DNA of 64,000 nt from contig CP141142.1 in assembly GCA_035235625.1 (NCBI GenBank), positions 39,814,995 to 39,878,994 on the forward strand. Direction: 5' to 3'. The stretch's first letter is position 1, and every line of letters starts with the position of its first letter. This document shows positions 34,953-45,317 of this stretch, one piece after another. Source of the stretch: Saururus chinensis (lineage: Eukaryota; Streptophyta; Magnoliopsida; Piperales; Saururaceae). The notes below the pieces were generated by a model. The model had not been told where the DNA came from and ran no database searches. It saw nothing but the letters and a program-made list of their open reading frames with translations. Made by a program: the position numbers and the translations under genes.

Positions 34953-37900
34953 TTATCTCCGCCTCTTTTTACTGAAAAAGATGGGCCTGAAGAAAGTCCT
35001 GAATGGAAAGGCTGGATGTCTTGATTTTCGCTTTAATCTTCCTTTACCTGCACATATTGCAAAAACAAGAGAAACCACCTAGTCATTCACAGGTCATGCC
35101 AAAAAATTGAAGTTACAATTGCCAATTTAACTTCTTTTTCCATACACTTCTAGTCGCCATTACCTTGCTTAGTATTTGATAACATGGGCTTATTGACTGA
35201 AGTAGAAATCTCTTCATTCTGCTTCTCTGTCTGAACAGAAATCTCTGAGGTTTTATGACCAAGCTCTTCCAATTTTTCGCACACCTTCTCTAATGGTGCA
35301 TGCACCTTTTTCTTCAGATCTACCAGTTCCTGCCTGTCTAAGTTTGCAAAATCATTGGTGCAAGGCAAAGTAGAAGCTAATGAAACTGCATATGTATTAT
35401 ATACTTTTTTGTCAGTCATGTCTTCATCCATTGAGTTATCCGCTGAAGTTGCATCTTTTTGTTCTACTCTTTCGTCACCCCTGTCTTCAGCAATTATATA
35501 TGCTGAAAAGTCATCACTTTGTACTGATGCCCTAACACACAAGTCTCCAGTGATTGACCTATATGCTGGTGTTGCATTATTTTGCTCCACATCTTTGACA
35601 CTCGTATCTTCAGTGATTGACGTTAACATTGAAGTTGCAGCTTTCTGCTCTGCATGTTGATGATCTACATCTTGAGCAAATGACACATCACATGTACCTG
35701 AAGCTACCTCCAACTTATCCAACCTTTTAGAATCATCATCGCAATGAGCAATTTCTGTACGAAGACTTGAGGTTGTATTGTTCTCTACTGACAAGGAATT
35801 ACCTTCAGTGGCCATGGAGGGAATCTTCGGAATATTATCTAGTTTGACGCAACAAGGAACTAGAACTAGACCAACATCATCCCTGAGTGATGCATCAGGA
35901 TCCTTGTTGGAAGTATACGGTTTAAACTCTTCAATTTTAGAAAGATAATCATCTGATTGAGCACATGTGAGGGGCTCCTCGCCTGACACCTGAGATGAAT
36001 TTACTTTGTTTAAATCATCACATCCTTCATAGATAAATGCAGCCCCAGGCTCCTGGAGCATTTCAATCTGTGTAACACTTTTTCCATTCAGAAAATCACC
36101 TTTATCTTTGCAAAAATCAGTTCTAGCCTCCTGAACTTTACTGACGAGATCTTTTGATGCTATATCATTCATTGGCTCTTCTTGAACCACATGTTCGTCA
36201 ACCACATCTACAATTTCTACAGCTTCCACAGACGGTACAGTTAACACTTGGGTTGAAAGAAAGCACGGTGAATCAGTACTAAATGACCGAAAAGGATTTG
36301 CGCTGGCACTTTTAATTTCTTTGCTTAAATCTGAGAAGGACCTTTCCATAGCATCCAAGGACAAATCACCTTCACCACTAGAGATGGGGTCCCAGGTAAA
36401 AGAGTTTAAAAGTTCACCATTGGAAATCCTTTCAACTTTGATTGCTTCTTTGTAGAACTGCTTTTTTCGCAAGGCACTAGCCATAAGAGACCTACACATT
36501 CAACACATAAAGCCATCACCCCTGACCATATTTATTTTTTTGTGTAGTTACTGAAGTTATACACAATAATTGATAATTTTTAATTTTAAAAACGAATTAA
36601 ATTATAAAAAAACCTAAGACTAAGCATCTACAATCAAGATAGTCTGATTTCTATTGCCCCCCCAAAAAAAGTTAGCTTGATGTCTTATTTGAATTCATCA
36701 TTTTCTTTTGTAAGCACAAATTACTGGCTAAGAACACATCACTTGTCTGACAGAAGACAGTTTTAAGGAGGGATATATTTTACTTCATTATTCTTCTTAA
36801 CACCACTTGTCTCAATGCAGCACCTCATTCAAGCCACATCGGATTACTATCATTTCCCTTTTCACTAGATACAACAGCTATCTCCAAATATACTGGAAAA
36901 GAATTACTGAGCATTACCAACCTGCAGTTCTTAGATACAGCTGCTTTTGCTCGCTCCATAGAAAGTCCAAGTAAAAATGATAAATTTGCAACATCACATG
37001 GGCCCCTAAGTTCACTTGCATTACAGGCTGCGCTAGACACTATAAGGTTTTTCCCTTGTGTCCAATCCACTAGTAACTGCAATTCAAGATAAAACATTTG
37101 CATCACGAGAAATGATGGAAGAAAAAAGACAGCCAAAACTTTGCACATGATATTTACATAAACGGTGTGTTTTGTTAATGCACCTGTACTTTGATATCAC
37201 CTATTGTGAATCAGCAGCTGTTATTGCAGGTAGCAAGGACATTTTCAAACAAGAATGATTTACACCAATCCAGCAGCGAATGGCATGCTGGTTTGACCTT
37301 CCCTGTCAAGGTTTGAGTCCCGAGACTGTGGCATCTTGGGTGTGCGTGTGGATTGGGTGTGTAAGTTGTACAAAAAAAATGCATGATTTATTAATTGCAC
37401 ATGCGTTTTGCAAATCTCCATATTCCTTCACATTACCCATAAGATTGACAATTCACAGAATATGCCCATGCATTACAGTTCTCCAGATTTTTTCCACCAA
37501 TATTTTAAGTTGCTATAAATTTCTCTTTTACTAGCAGAAAGAAAAGGCATACTTTTCAAATACGGATTCTGACATTACTTGAGTTCCATCCAGGTGAATT
37601 GGCTTTAAGTATTTGCATATGGCATTATCTATTTTTTTCTTCTCTAAACTAGATATTTATTCTCTAACTTCTCCAGTTAAAAAAATAAGAATATCCAACA
37701 CTGACTCCGTTTAAATCCTCAAAATGAATTCATAACATTCTGACACCTCCATCACTAAAATTGAAGTATAACCTAGCTAGTTTCTGTGCAACACATGTCT
37801 AACGTGTTTTTTTTCGTTCAGAGAAAAAATATATACATGATAGTTCTTTAATTCAAAGATGATAACATTTACGTTTAGCGTGTAAGTCTTAGCATACATG

Positions 37901-40306
37901 TTATTGTTTGTAACTGCATCTGAAATTGGATAGAGCAACACAAACATGCTAAAGGTGGATTGGGGAAGACCCAACCCTGTAAAGGTTTTCCACATTCAAG
38001 TTTGGTTACGTGTGGGCTCCCATTATAAGTCTCTAGTTCCACCCAATAAAGTTGCATTCTTTAAATCTGGAAATGGCAGATTGCAGAAAAGCTGCATGAA
38101 AAGTGGCTTTGCTGACTCGCTTAGACTGTTTCATAAGGTCTGATTCACGTTCAAATGTTTGTCTATGTTGGACATTATAACATGTTTTTGTCTAAATGAG
38201 TCAAATAAAAATTTAAGCCTGACTCATTCAGTGCACATCACAAGGTTAACCCATTCAAGAGTCAGACAAACAAAACATTCAGAAGTCAGATGCATCAAAT
38301 GCTAACAAACTATGGGTCCTGATGACCATACCATATGCAACTTTATAATTTATATCCTTCACATCAACCCAATTACATTAACAGTAACACATAGGCCTCA
38401 TACCTTAGCCCCTGCAAGCATGTGTCTCCTGGCTTGAATGTCGGATATAAGATGAGAATATGCAATCTCAAAGAATATCCCTCGCTGAATACAGGTTATG
38501 CAAAAGTCAAATACAAATCTAGTTATTATGAATGAATTTGAAAAGGAATAGGTACGTAAACAGTGGCAACTGCATCATCCAAAGGTATATCAAACAACTG
38601 ACACAGTCTCCAAGACAAAATCCTCCAATTGTTAGTAGGTGGAATGTAAAAACATACCATTATTCTTTTTATATAAATTGATAAAATTCAGGTAATCGAC
38701 AAATATTAACCAATGGCCAGACATGATAATTATAAAAATGTGGTGCTGTAACTCCCCAAAAAGTAAAAAAATTTGGCCAATGGTCCTTCAATCAATTAAT
38801 GCAAAATTTGCATTCGCATGACAGTTGGATAGCCCAACCCTTCATATACCAAATCAGGTCCTTCTAAGAAAGCCCTCATTGCCAACTTTAAATTCAACAA
38901 AATAAACTAGGAAAATGAAAAAGACAACAGCTCCAAAGAAGAACTTCAATCAGAAAAATATTAACCAATCACCAGATATGGTTTTTATCAAAATGTGGTG
39001 CCTGTAACTCCCCAAAGGCAAAATTTTTGGCTAATGCCCATTCAATCAGTCAATGCGAAATGTGAACCTCTGACATATTTACAGTCTAAGCCTTCATAAA
39101 CCAAAGTAGGTCGTACTCAGAAAGCCCCTCACTTGCCTACTTCAAATTCATCAACATGTACTAGGAGAATTAAAAGGATAGCAGCTTCAAATACGTACCT
39201 CAATGGCAATCTTAACCATGGGAAGCTTTAAACGAAATGGCAACTTATGGGAAAAATCTATTGAGATCAAGTCTACCTGCAAAAACCACATGACTACGAT
39301 TGAGTGGAAAAATAAAAGATAAAAGAAACAGTCACAAGCAAATCTGGAGAACTATCACTTCCATGAAATACATATATGTTAAGCAACATCTACTTCTCAT
39401 TCTGTGAAGTCAATTAAAATTTGGATACAACTTTTCAATTAGCAAAAATATTAAATTTCCACCAAAATTATCATAAAAAGTACATCCATCAACTATAACG
39501 GTGTTTCATGAAACAAGATTTAATTCTACAAAGCTGCATAAGTGGCACATAGAAGATCTTAAAAAAGTACTATATTTAACATAAAAAACACTAATACCTC
39601 CATATTTTCCCTACAAGATTAGTTTTTACGTCACCAATTTTAACTAAATAAAATTAATCAGATCGCATTGTAAACTTCACCACGTTCGATGATAATATGC
39701 GTATAACAGTAATGTTAAAATAACATCTATCTGTTGTACTTCTATATAATCGAATCAGTTTTAAGTTTGAAAAGCACCTAATTTGCCACAATTTTTCTTA
39801 TTAAAAAAATTGACATTAATTCACTACAATTATCACTAAAACCCCAAGTGATTTTCTCAACCGGAAAAATTTTCTGCACCCACCTCAGAGACCTTGCAGG
39901 CCTGATCAAAAGCCATCTGGGTCAATGGCCGAACTGCCACCAAATCATAAGTCCTGAGCACAGCATTCCCCGAGTTGAGTGCGGCGGCATGCACGCCAGC
40001 CTCGACGGCGACAGTCAGGCGGTTGTACTGACGGAACGGCTCATTGAGCGGGGCGTGCAAGAGGGTCCGATGGAAGCGGACAGAAGCAGAGAGGGCGGGA
40101 GCGAACTTCAGGAGGGAGGAGAGGGGCAAAGGGTGAATGGAGCAGCGGTCGGAGTCCGATACGGCACCCCGGATGGTTCGGTTGTGGGCCACCCCAACGT
40201 AGCCGAGCTCCATGGCCTTGACGACAAGCTTCACCCGGGTGTTCTTCTGGGCCGTCGGGTCGGGGCCGGCGGGTGGGAACGGGATGTTGAGGTCGAAGAA
40301 GGACAT
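34953..40306 (-). CDS. RPP30: RNase P/MRP protein subunit p30 (GAF1-like)
   Basis: Subunit of nuclear RNase P and RNase MRP, which process precursor tRNA and rRNA. The Arabidopsis homologue GAF1 is needed for gametophytes. Exons on the minus strand: 39884-40306, 39199-39276, 38404-38484, 36922-37076, 35164-36491 and 34953-35047, all with GT-AG borders. They total 2,160 nt and 719 aa, and every phase closes. The p30 TIM-barrel-like (PHP-type) domain spans about residues 1-250. It includes MSFFDLNIPFP, YDLVAVRPLTQMAFDQAC, VDLISIDFSHKLPFRLKLP and RGIFFEIAYSH. Exon 5 encodes a ~440-residue acidic, Ser/Thr-rich extension with four or so ~22-residue repeats (about 522-613) and a likely coiled coil (about 630-675). 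Exon 6 adds a basic tail ending FFSKKRRR, a plausible nuclear signal. If the last intron is retained, the protein stops at 35150 without that tail. Plant p30 proteins are longer than the ~270-aa animal form; this one is longer still than I recall for Arabidopsis (about 580). Confidence 0.92.
37263..37380 (+). mobile_element. tRNA-derived SINE candidate in RPP30 intron 3
   Basis: A 118-bp insert with a good Pol III box B (GGTTTGAGTCC, about 37309-37319), a weak box A-like 'agcgaatggca' upstream and an A-run at its end. It is flanked by gaatgattta (37253-37262) and gcatgattta (37381-37390), a 10-bp target duplication with one difference. It is antisense to the gene. Confidence 0.55.
38701..39205. 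repeat. Tandem duplication in RPP30 intron 2, two ~255-bp units
   Basis: Unit 1 (38701-38955) and unit 2 (38956-about 39205) share 'aaatattaaccaat', 'aaaatgtggtgc.tgtaactcccc', 'aatgc.aaat' and 'ccttcata.accaaa' in order. Unit 2 ends at the exon 2 donor region (gtacctcaatgg on the plus strand), whereas unit 1 has a decayed version (gaacttcaatca). The duplication therefore reached into the exon border. Confidence 0.75.
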
Positions 40307-40369
40307 AGCGACGGTAGTGCCGACTACCCGAAATTGAGGGTTTACGGTCTTTGCAGGGGTTTGGTGGAC

Positions 40370-40495
40370 TCAAATATGATGTGGGAGATTGCTGGTATCT
40401 AAACTCACAAGTCCGTGAAGCATTTCGTCGAACAGGGCCAGGGCGGGCTCTTCATCTTTTGGCGGAGCAAGCCTTGCCCGTACCCGAAGATTCTC
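40370..40495 (-). pseudogene. Possible PPR-protein N-terminal fragment or upstream ORF in the RPP30 leader
   Basis: A minus-strand open stretch of 41 codons ends 64 bp before the RPP30 ATG. It contains EEPALALFDEMLHGL, which resembles the 'DALxLFDEML' opening of plant pentatricopeptide repeat proteins. It has no start codon of its own and is short. It may be a captured fragment, or simply GC-rich leader sequence that resembles one. Confidence 0.25.
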
Positions 40496-40594
40496 ACTTC
40501 CTCAGCCGGTTGTTGAGAGACCGGAGCGATCATCAGGCCGCCGACAACAAAGAGCATGAAGAGCTCCGGCTTCGCAGGGGTGCTTGTGGAAAGG

Positions 40595-42855
40595 GCAAAT
40601 TCGTCCTTTGCGGTTGATCACCCTAATTTTAAGCTTATAATTTTTTGTCTTCGAAAGTCCTTACATTTAACCTTTTTTATTGGTATCGACCTTTTTTTTT
40701 CACAGGATTGAGGGTGTCTTTTTTGCTGAGACTGTTACTATGCTTAATAAAAAATTATTTAAATAATATTTAAAAAAATATATACCGAAGTAATATATTT
40801 TTTGGGAAATATTTTTGTAAGTGATGTTCCTTTTCTCCCTCCACGCATGCACCGGTGTGGTTTTTTTTAAAACTTTAATCAATTTCGTCCTTTAGAAAAT
40901 AACAAAATCATCTTTAAGTTAATTTTCGCCATTTCGAAGAAATCTTTAATTTCAAGTAATTTCGTCCATCACAAGTTGTTCACATCTACCAATGGCAACC
41001 TGTCTCACTTGTGTCTATGGTGAACAAGATCAGGCTTGTTCAACTCATGTTGTTTCCCAGACTTAATACGTGAATTTTTACTTGGCATGACTGCAAGAGC
41101 TAATATCTTACCTGTAATTATAGTCATATTCGTCAATCTTGGTGTTAGCCCCTTAACTTGACGGATGCAAAAAGGGGGCGGCTAACCCCTTACTTGGCAA
41201 CGGACAACCAAGCTTTGCTAGGCAGCAGACAGCCTAGGTAGCCCCTTGGGCACGGACGGATGCTGGGACAGCACGGGTGATGTTCCGGACAAGCTACTCG
41301 CCTTGCGGAGCAGGCTGGGTAGGAGTCCTTACGCGGGCGGGACTCTAGCAGGCGAAGCTGGGCGCTGCTTAGACTTAGGGGAGGACTCCTAAGGCGGATA
41401 GGATTCAGCTATGCCAGTTGGCTGCACTCCTAGTTGGAGTAGGAGACCGGGCAGCAGGTTCCCAGTATAGACAGGACTCGCATAGGCAAGCTGGTCACAT
41501 TCCTAGGACGGATGAGAGTTGGAGTGGCTGGTTTCCTCAGATGGGCTAACTCTTTGAGGCAACATGGCGATAGACTTCTAGCGGAGGATGGACTCTTGAA
41601 AGCTTCCTAAACTATGCTGGGGCGGAATGGCTTTGGGTTGAGAGTTGGACAGGGTGAGGACTCTTGTATTGGGTGGGTTTTGTACTTCTAGTGGCACTAG
41701 GACGGCTAGCCTAATGTTGTGTCTATATAAAGGGATGAGCAGGGCGGCCATGGCTGATTATGATCTAATTTCTTCCTGCACAGCGAACCAGGGAGCAAAA
41801 GAAGAGAGTTCTCAGCCTGGTTGGTCAACCTTACCCTTTCGCTACATTGTATTTCAGCGGACAGAAATATAGCTTGGGTGGAGACCCTTGCACCAGGTCG
41901 GACTGTGTTGCTGTTTTACTTGTGTTTCCCTTGCGCATATGAGTGAGAAGGGAAGAGAGTGGCTACTGGCTGCGCGGTATAGTTAGGCCATCACGAGTGC
42001 GAACGCTAGGCAAAGCTTCGTGCCCGTGACACTTGGCCACTGACACAAACATCTTATGCCCCCTGTCACTAAATACTAAGTTCAACTAGTCCACTAGCAA
42101 GCACGATGAGGTTAGTTGATTAGCTATTACATAAATGACTTCACTTATTCCAACCCCCCAAAGACTTTGCATTTTGTAGGAAACATCCAAAAATTTGGAT
42201 GCATACCAGTTATTATAATTATGCCGTGTAATGGCTCTTTTAATTGTTGTTTAAGTACCTTGAAAGTGGCTTTTGCATTTTGTTTAAGTAAATGCTATGG
42301 AGAACTTCCTTTGTTGCATATAAAAGACATTTCTTTGTCTGAAATGACGGGCCACAATGTTCTTAATGATTAGAGCACCGTTTCAATTCAATGGACCAGT
42401 TGAGTGGATCTCAGTATGCTATACGATACAAAAGAGTGATCAATGCTAACACCAACTTGTCAATATGATTTTGTCATTCCAAAGGACGAAATTATCTTCG
42501 GAAGGACGAAATCAATTTAAAGATGATTTTGTCCTTCCAAATGACGAAATCGATTAAATTTTTTTATAAAAAAGCCATGGCTGGCGCCTACGTAGAGAAA
42601 AATAACACCACTTTGAGAAATATTTTCAAAAGTACATTATTTTGGTAAATATTTTTTTTAATATTATTTAAATAAAATTTTCTAGTTTATTGGTAGGGAA
42701 AATTATATAAATATTAGAGAAAAAATAATTACTAAACTAGTTTTTTTTTTCATGCAGGTGCCAAACTGTCAATTAGGCAACCTCAAGGACAAAATCTCTA
42801 CATTAAGTTAATTCTGTCATTCTAAAAGAGGAAATCAACTTTCGACCTATAAAAA
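40595..42855. mobile_element. Long-inverted-repeat DNA element (MULE- or foldback-like)
   Basis: Left arm about 40595-40990 and right arm about 42440-42855 are inverted copies. Shared landmarks are aaattcgtc at the tips, 'ttatttaaataatatt', 'gaaatattttt', 'tttcgtcctt' and 'aaaatcatctttaa', with perhaps 70-75% identity. Long inverted arms fit a Mutator-like or foldback element. No transposase is recognised between them; the 85-codon frame at 42116-42373 has no domain I know. A solo LTR (41143-42031) inserted later. Target duplication is not clear. Confidence 0.5.
41143..42031 (+). mobile_element. Solo LTR, family unresolved (fossil), 0.9 kb
   Basis: It begins TGTTAGCCCC and ends CCCGTGACA, with the 5-bp target duplication CTTGG on both sides (41138-41142, 42032-42036). 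A good TATA box, 'ctatataaaggg', lies at about 41723. No internal region accompanies it. The TG..CA ends and 5-bp duplication identify an LTR, but the superfamily cannot be told without coding domains. Confidence 0.8.
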
Positions 42856-43134
42856 AGACGAATTTATGACTTATTATCCCGGCCGCGACTCTCTCCCTCA
42901 CATTATCTCCTCCTTGCCCCAACTCCTCTCTGTCTCAACCCACCCCAACTTAGCTCCTCTCCTCTCCTCTCTGTCTCAGCTCAGTTCCTTTCCTATCTGT
43001 CTCATCTCTGCCCGCCCTAGCTCCTTTCCTCTCTATCTCCTCCTAGCCTGCCCCAACTTTTCTCCTCTCCTCTCTGTCTCCTGCCAGCTCTAGCTCAGCT
43101 CCTCCTCTCTATGGATGTTGCAAATTGGAAAGAA
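42856..43134. repeat. CT-rich low-complexity stretch
   Basis: Irregular repeats of 'ctcctctc', 'tctgtctca' and 'ccccaact' fill about 250 bases. It sits directly before the truncated LTR copy and has no counterpart in the other copies, so it marks a rearrangement joint. Confidence 0.7.
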
Positions 43135-45317
43135 GAGCCCGTGTGATTGCGAAAGGTTTAGACCAGTTCTGCCTTGTTGGCGATCGAACGGCCCTTGTGG
43201 GCGATCGATCTGCAACACTATCGAAACGTCGGTTTTCCAGTTCAGCCGATCGAAAGGCATGTTGGGCGTTCGAACGGCCGAACTGTAAATTTCAAATTTT
43301 CACGTTTAACCGATTGACCGGCCTGAAGGGCAATCGATCGGCTACACAGAAAATTGCATGTTGTGCATATGATGTCTACTTTGATGATTCCACTTTAGCT
43401 CATCAATTTTATATGAATGTGGAGTGTTTTAAGCTATGTTAGGCTACTGAAATGTATGCTATTAAGTTTATGGAGTTGAGATATATGCTTAGAGATGGTG
43501 GAATGACTTATGTTTTGTAGCATGATGTTGGAATCGTCATCTTGAAATTATGAATGGTTGGTTTCTCATTGTTAAGCATATTTTTAGTAGAACTATAATC
43601 TATTATTGGACTGATTTGTCATGATAGCTTGTGGTTAGTTGTGTGTGGATGTTGGTGAATGTCATGACTCAATGATGAAATGAGTGATGTTATATGTGTT
43701 TAGCCTTTGTGGTTGAGTTTTCATTTGAGTTATGATTTCAACGTTTCTTCTCCTATGATTTCCGCTGGAATTCATGTTTAGATGGTAATTCACATGTGTA
43801 GTGTGGTAGTGAGTTTAATTTCAAGCATGTTGGCATGCATTATGTAAAATATTTCTACTAGATACACACACACATGTGGGGTTAAATGATGATGTGAAGC
43901 TTGATATTGTGATTATGAATGATGCATTAGGGGCTGATGAGAGCACTTATCATGGATTAGGATTCATGTATGCTTTGCCCACGTATGTACCATGCTGCAT
44001 GCACCATGAAAATGGATTTCCAATTGAGGCTTCATCGTGGTTAATCGAATTTGACCGATTGGATGCAATGTGATAGAATTGTGTGCCGGATTGATCGGTC
44101 GTGGATTAATCGCAAATTGATTGGTCCGAAAGGACATATTTTGATTTGAGTTCCTGTGTGGAACGAGTGCACTCCCCGGGTTGAGTCTTGTTAAATGGAA
44201 TGATGTGGGGACGAGTTGTGTACTTGTCTTACGGATTGTGAGAATGTTATTACATGTGTCATCTGGACCCTGAGAATCCAGTGTGGTATGCCGTGTGCAC
44301 CCCGCTACCACGTGTTCTGGGGTTCTCTGTGTGAGAACTCGGGCTCTTCCCTCCGCAGGAGATGTCCCTGGGCGAACACCCCTGCTCTAGATTCTCTGTG
44401 TGAGAATGAGACATCTTTGGCCAGGATCGTCCAGGGCGAGCAGCATTAGGGATTGACAACCCCGATTTTTCTTTAATTCTTGTGTAGAATTTTGGATCAT
44501 GACACGCCTTCGTGGCCTTGTCTATGCTCCCGTCTGTGTGACATTAATGTGTGATTACTCCTTGATGGAGGTTGATTGTGATGATATAATGCATGTGGGA
44601 ATATGTATGTTAGAGATACATCCATGCAGGTTGATGTTGATGTTATGCATGTGGGAATATGTATGTTAGAGATACATCCATGCAGGTTGATTATGCACTA
44701 TGATGCAGTGTTAGGTGATATGTATATGTGATCAGAAAATGATGCACCATGTAATTCGTTGATTTGAATGATTATATCGTTATGCTATCGTATTTTTCGA
44801 TGTTGTTGGTGATATTAAACCATTGCTGAGTTTGTTAAAACTCACCCCTCTTTGGTGTATTGATTTGGGGCTGCGTGGTGCGACACGCAAACGGACAGGA
44901 TCGCCTCTTCGAGGAAAGGTCGGAGGTGGCTTGGATATGATCGTGGAGTTCTTTGTGTGGTTTATTTTCCTTAGTTATGCTGTTATTCAGGACCTTTGTG
45001 TAGGGTTCTTATTTTAGATTTATGTCACATTTTACTGTTGTGATGCTTATGACTTGTTTTGAGCCGGTGTGGGCTTTACTTAACTAAGCTTGTGGGTTTG
45101 AGATTGTTATTTACTTTGTGATAAGCAACACCTTTCCTTCCCTTTTTATTTACTTTTGCTCAAAGGATTGTGCGTACTCCGTGTTTCTGTTAATTGCCCG
45201 TGGTTAGGGTTAAGTCTTCCGCTAGATCGTTTCTCAATTTTTACTTCGTCGCCCCCGCACGCTTGACCGGCCCTTGGACCGGGTTCGGCTCGGGTCGGGC
45301 ATCGCCGGGGCGTGACA
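43135..45317 (+). mobile_element. Partial chromovirus-type LTR F1 (fossil)
   Basis: It aligns from end to end with about 50355-52851 of the intact-ended copy and finishes GGGGCGTGACA. About 1.05 kb of the 5' part is absent. It carries three pairs of phased palindromes (43181-43340), four TGTGT-loop hairpins (44150-44491) and two units of the 55-60 bp minisatellite (about 44577-44690). By eye it is close to the 49298-52851 copy, so the two are of similar, fairly recent age. Confidence 0.75.

Noticed and set aside
35355-35660. Open frame of 101 codons, plus strand
   Set aside because: Antisense shadow of RPP30 exon 5; its apparent repeats mirror the internal repeats of that exon.
39848-40402. 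Open frame of 184 codons, plus strand
   Set aside because: It is the antisense shadow of RPP30 exon 1, whose frame and splice sites are supported by family motifs.
42116-42373. Open frame of 85 codons between the long inverted arms
   Set aside because: Looks protein-like but matches no transposase or host domain that I can name and is not continued by adjacent exons, so no gene is called.
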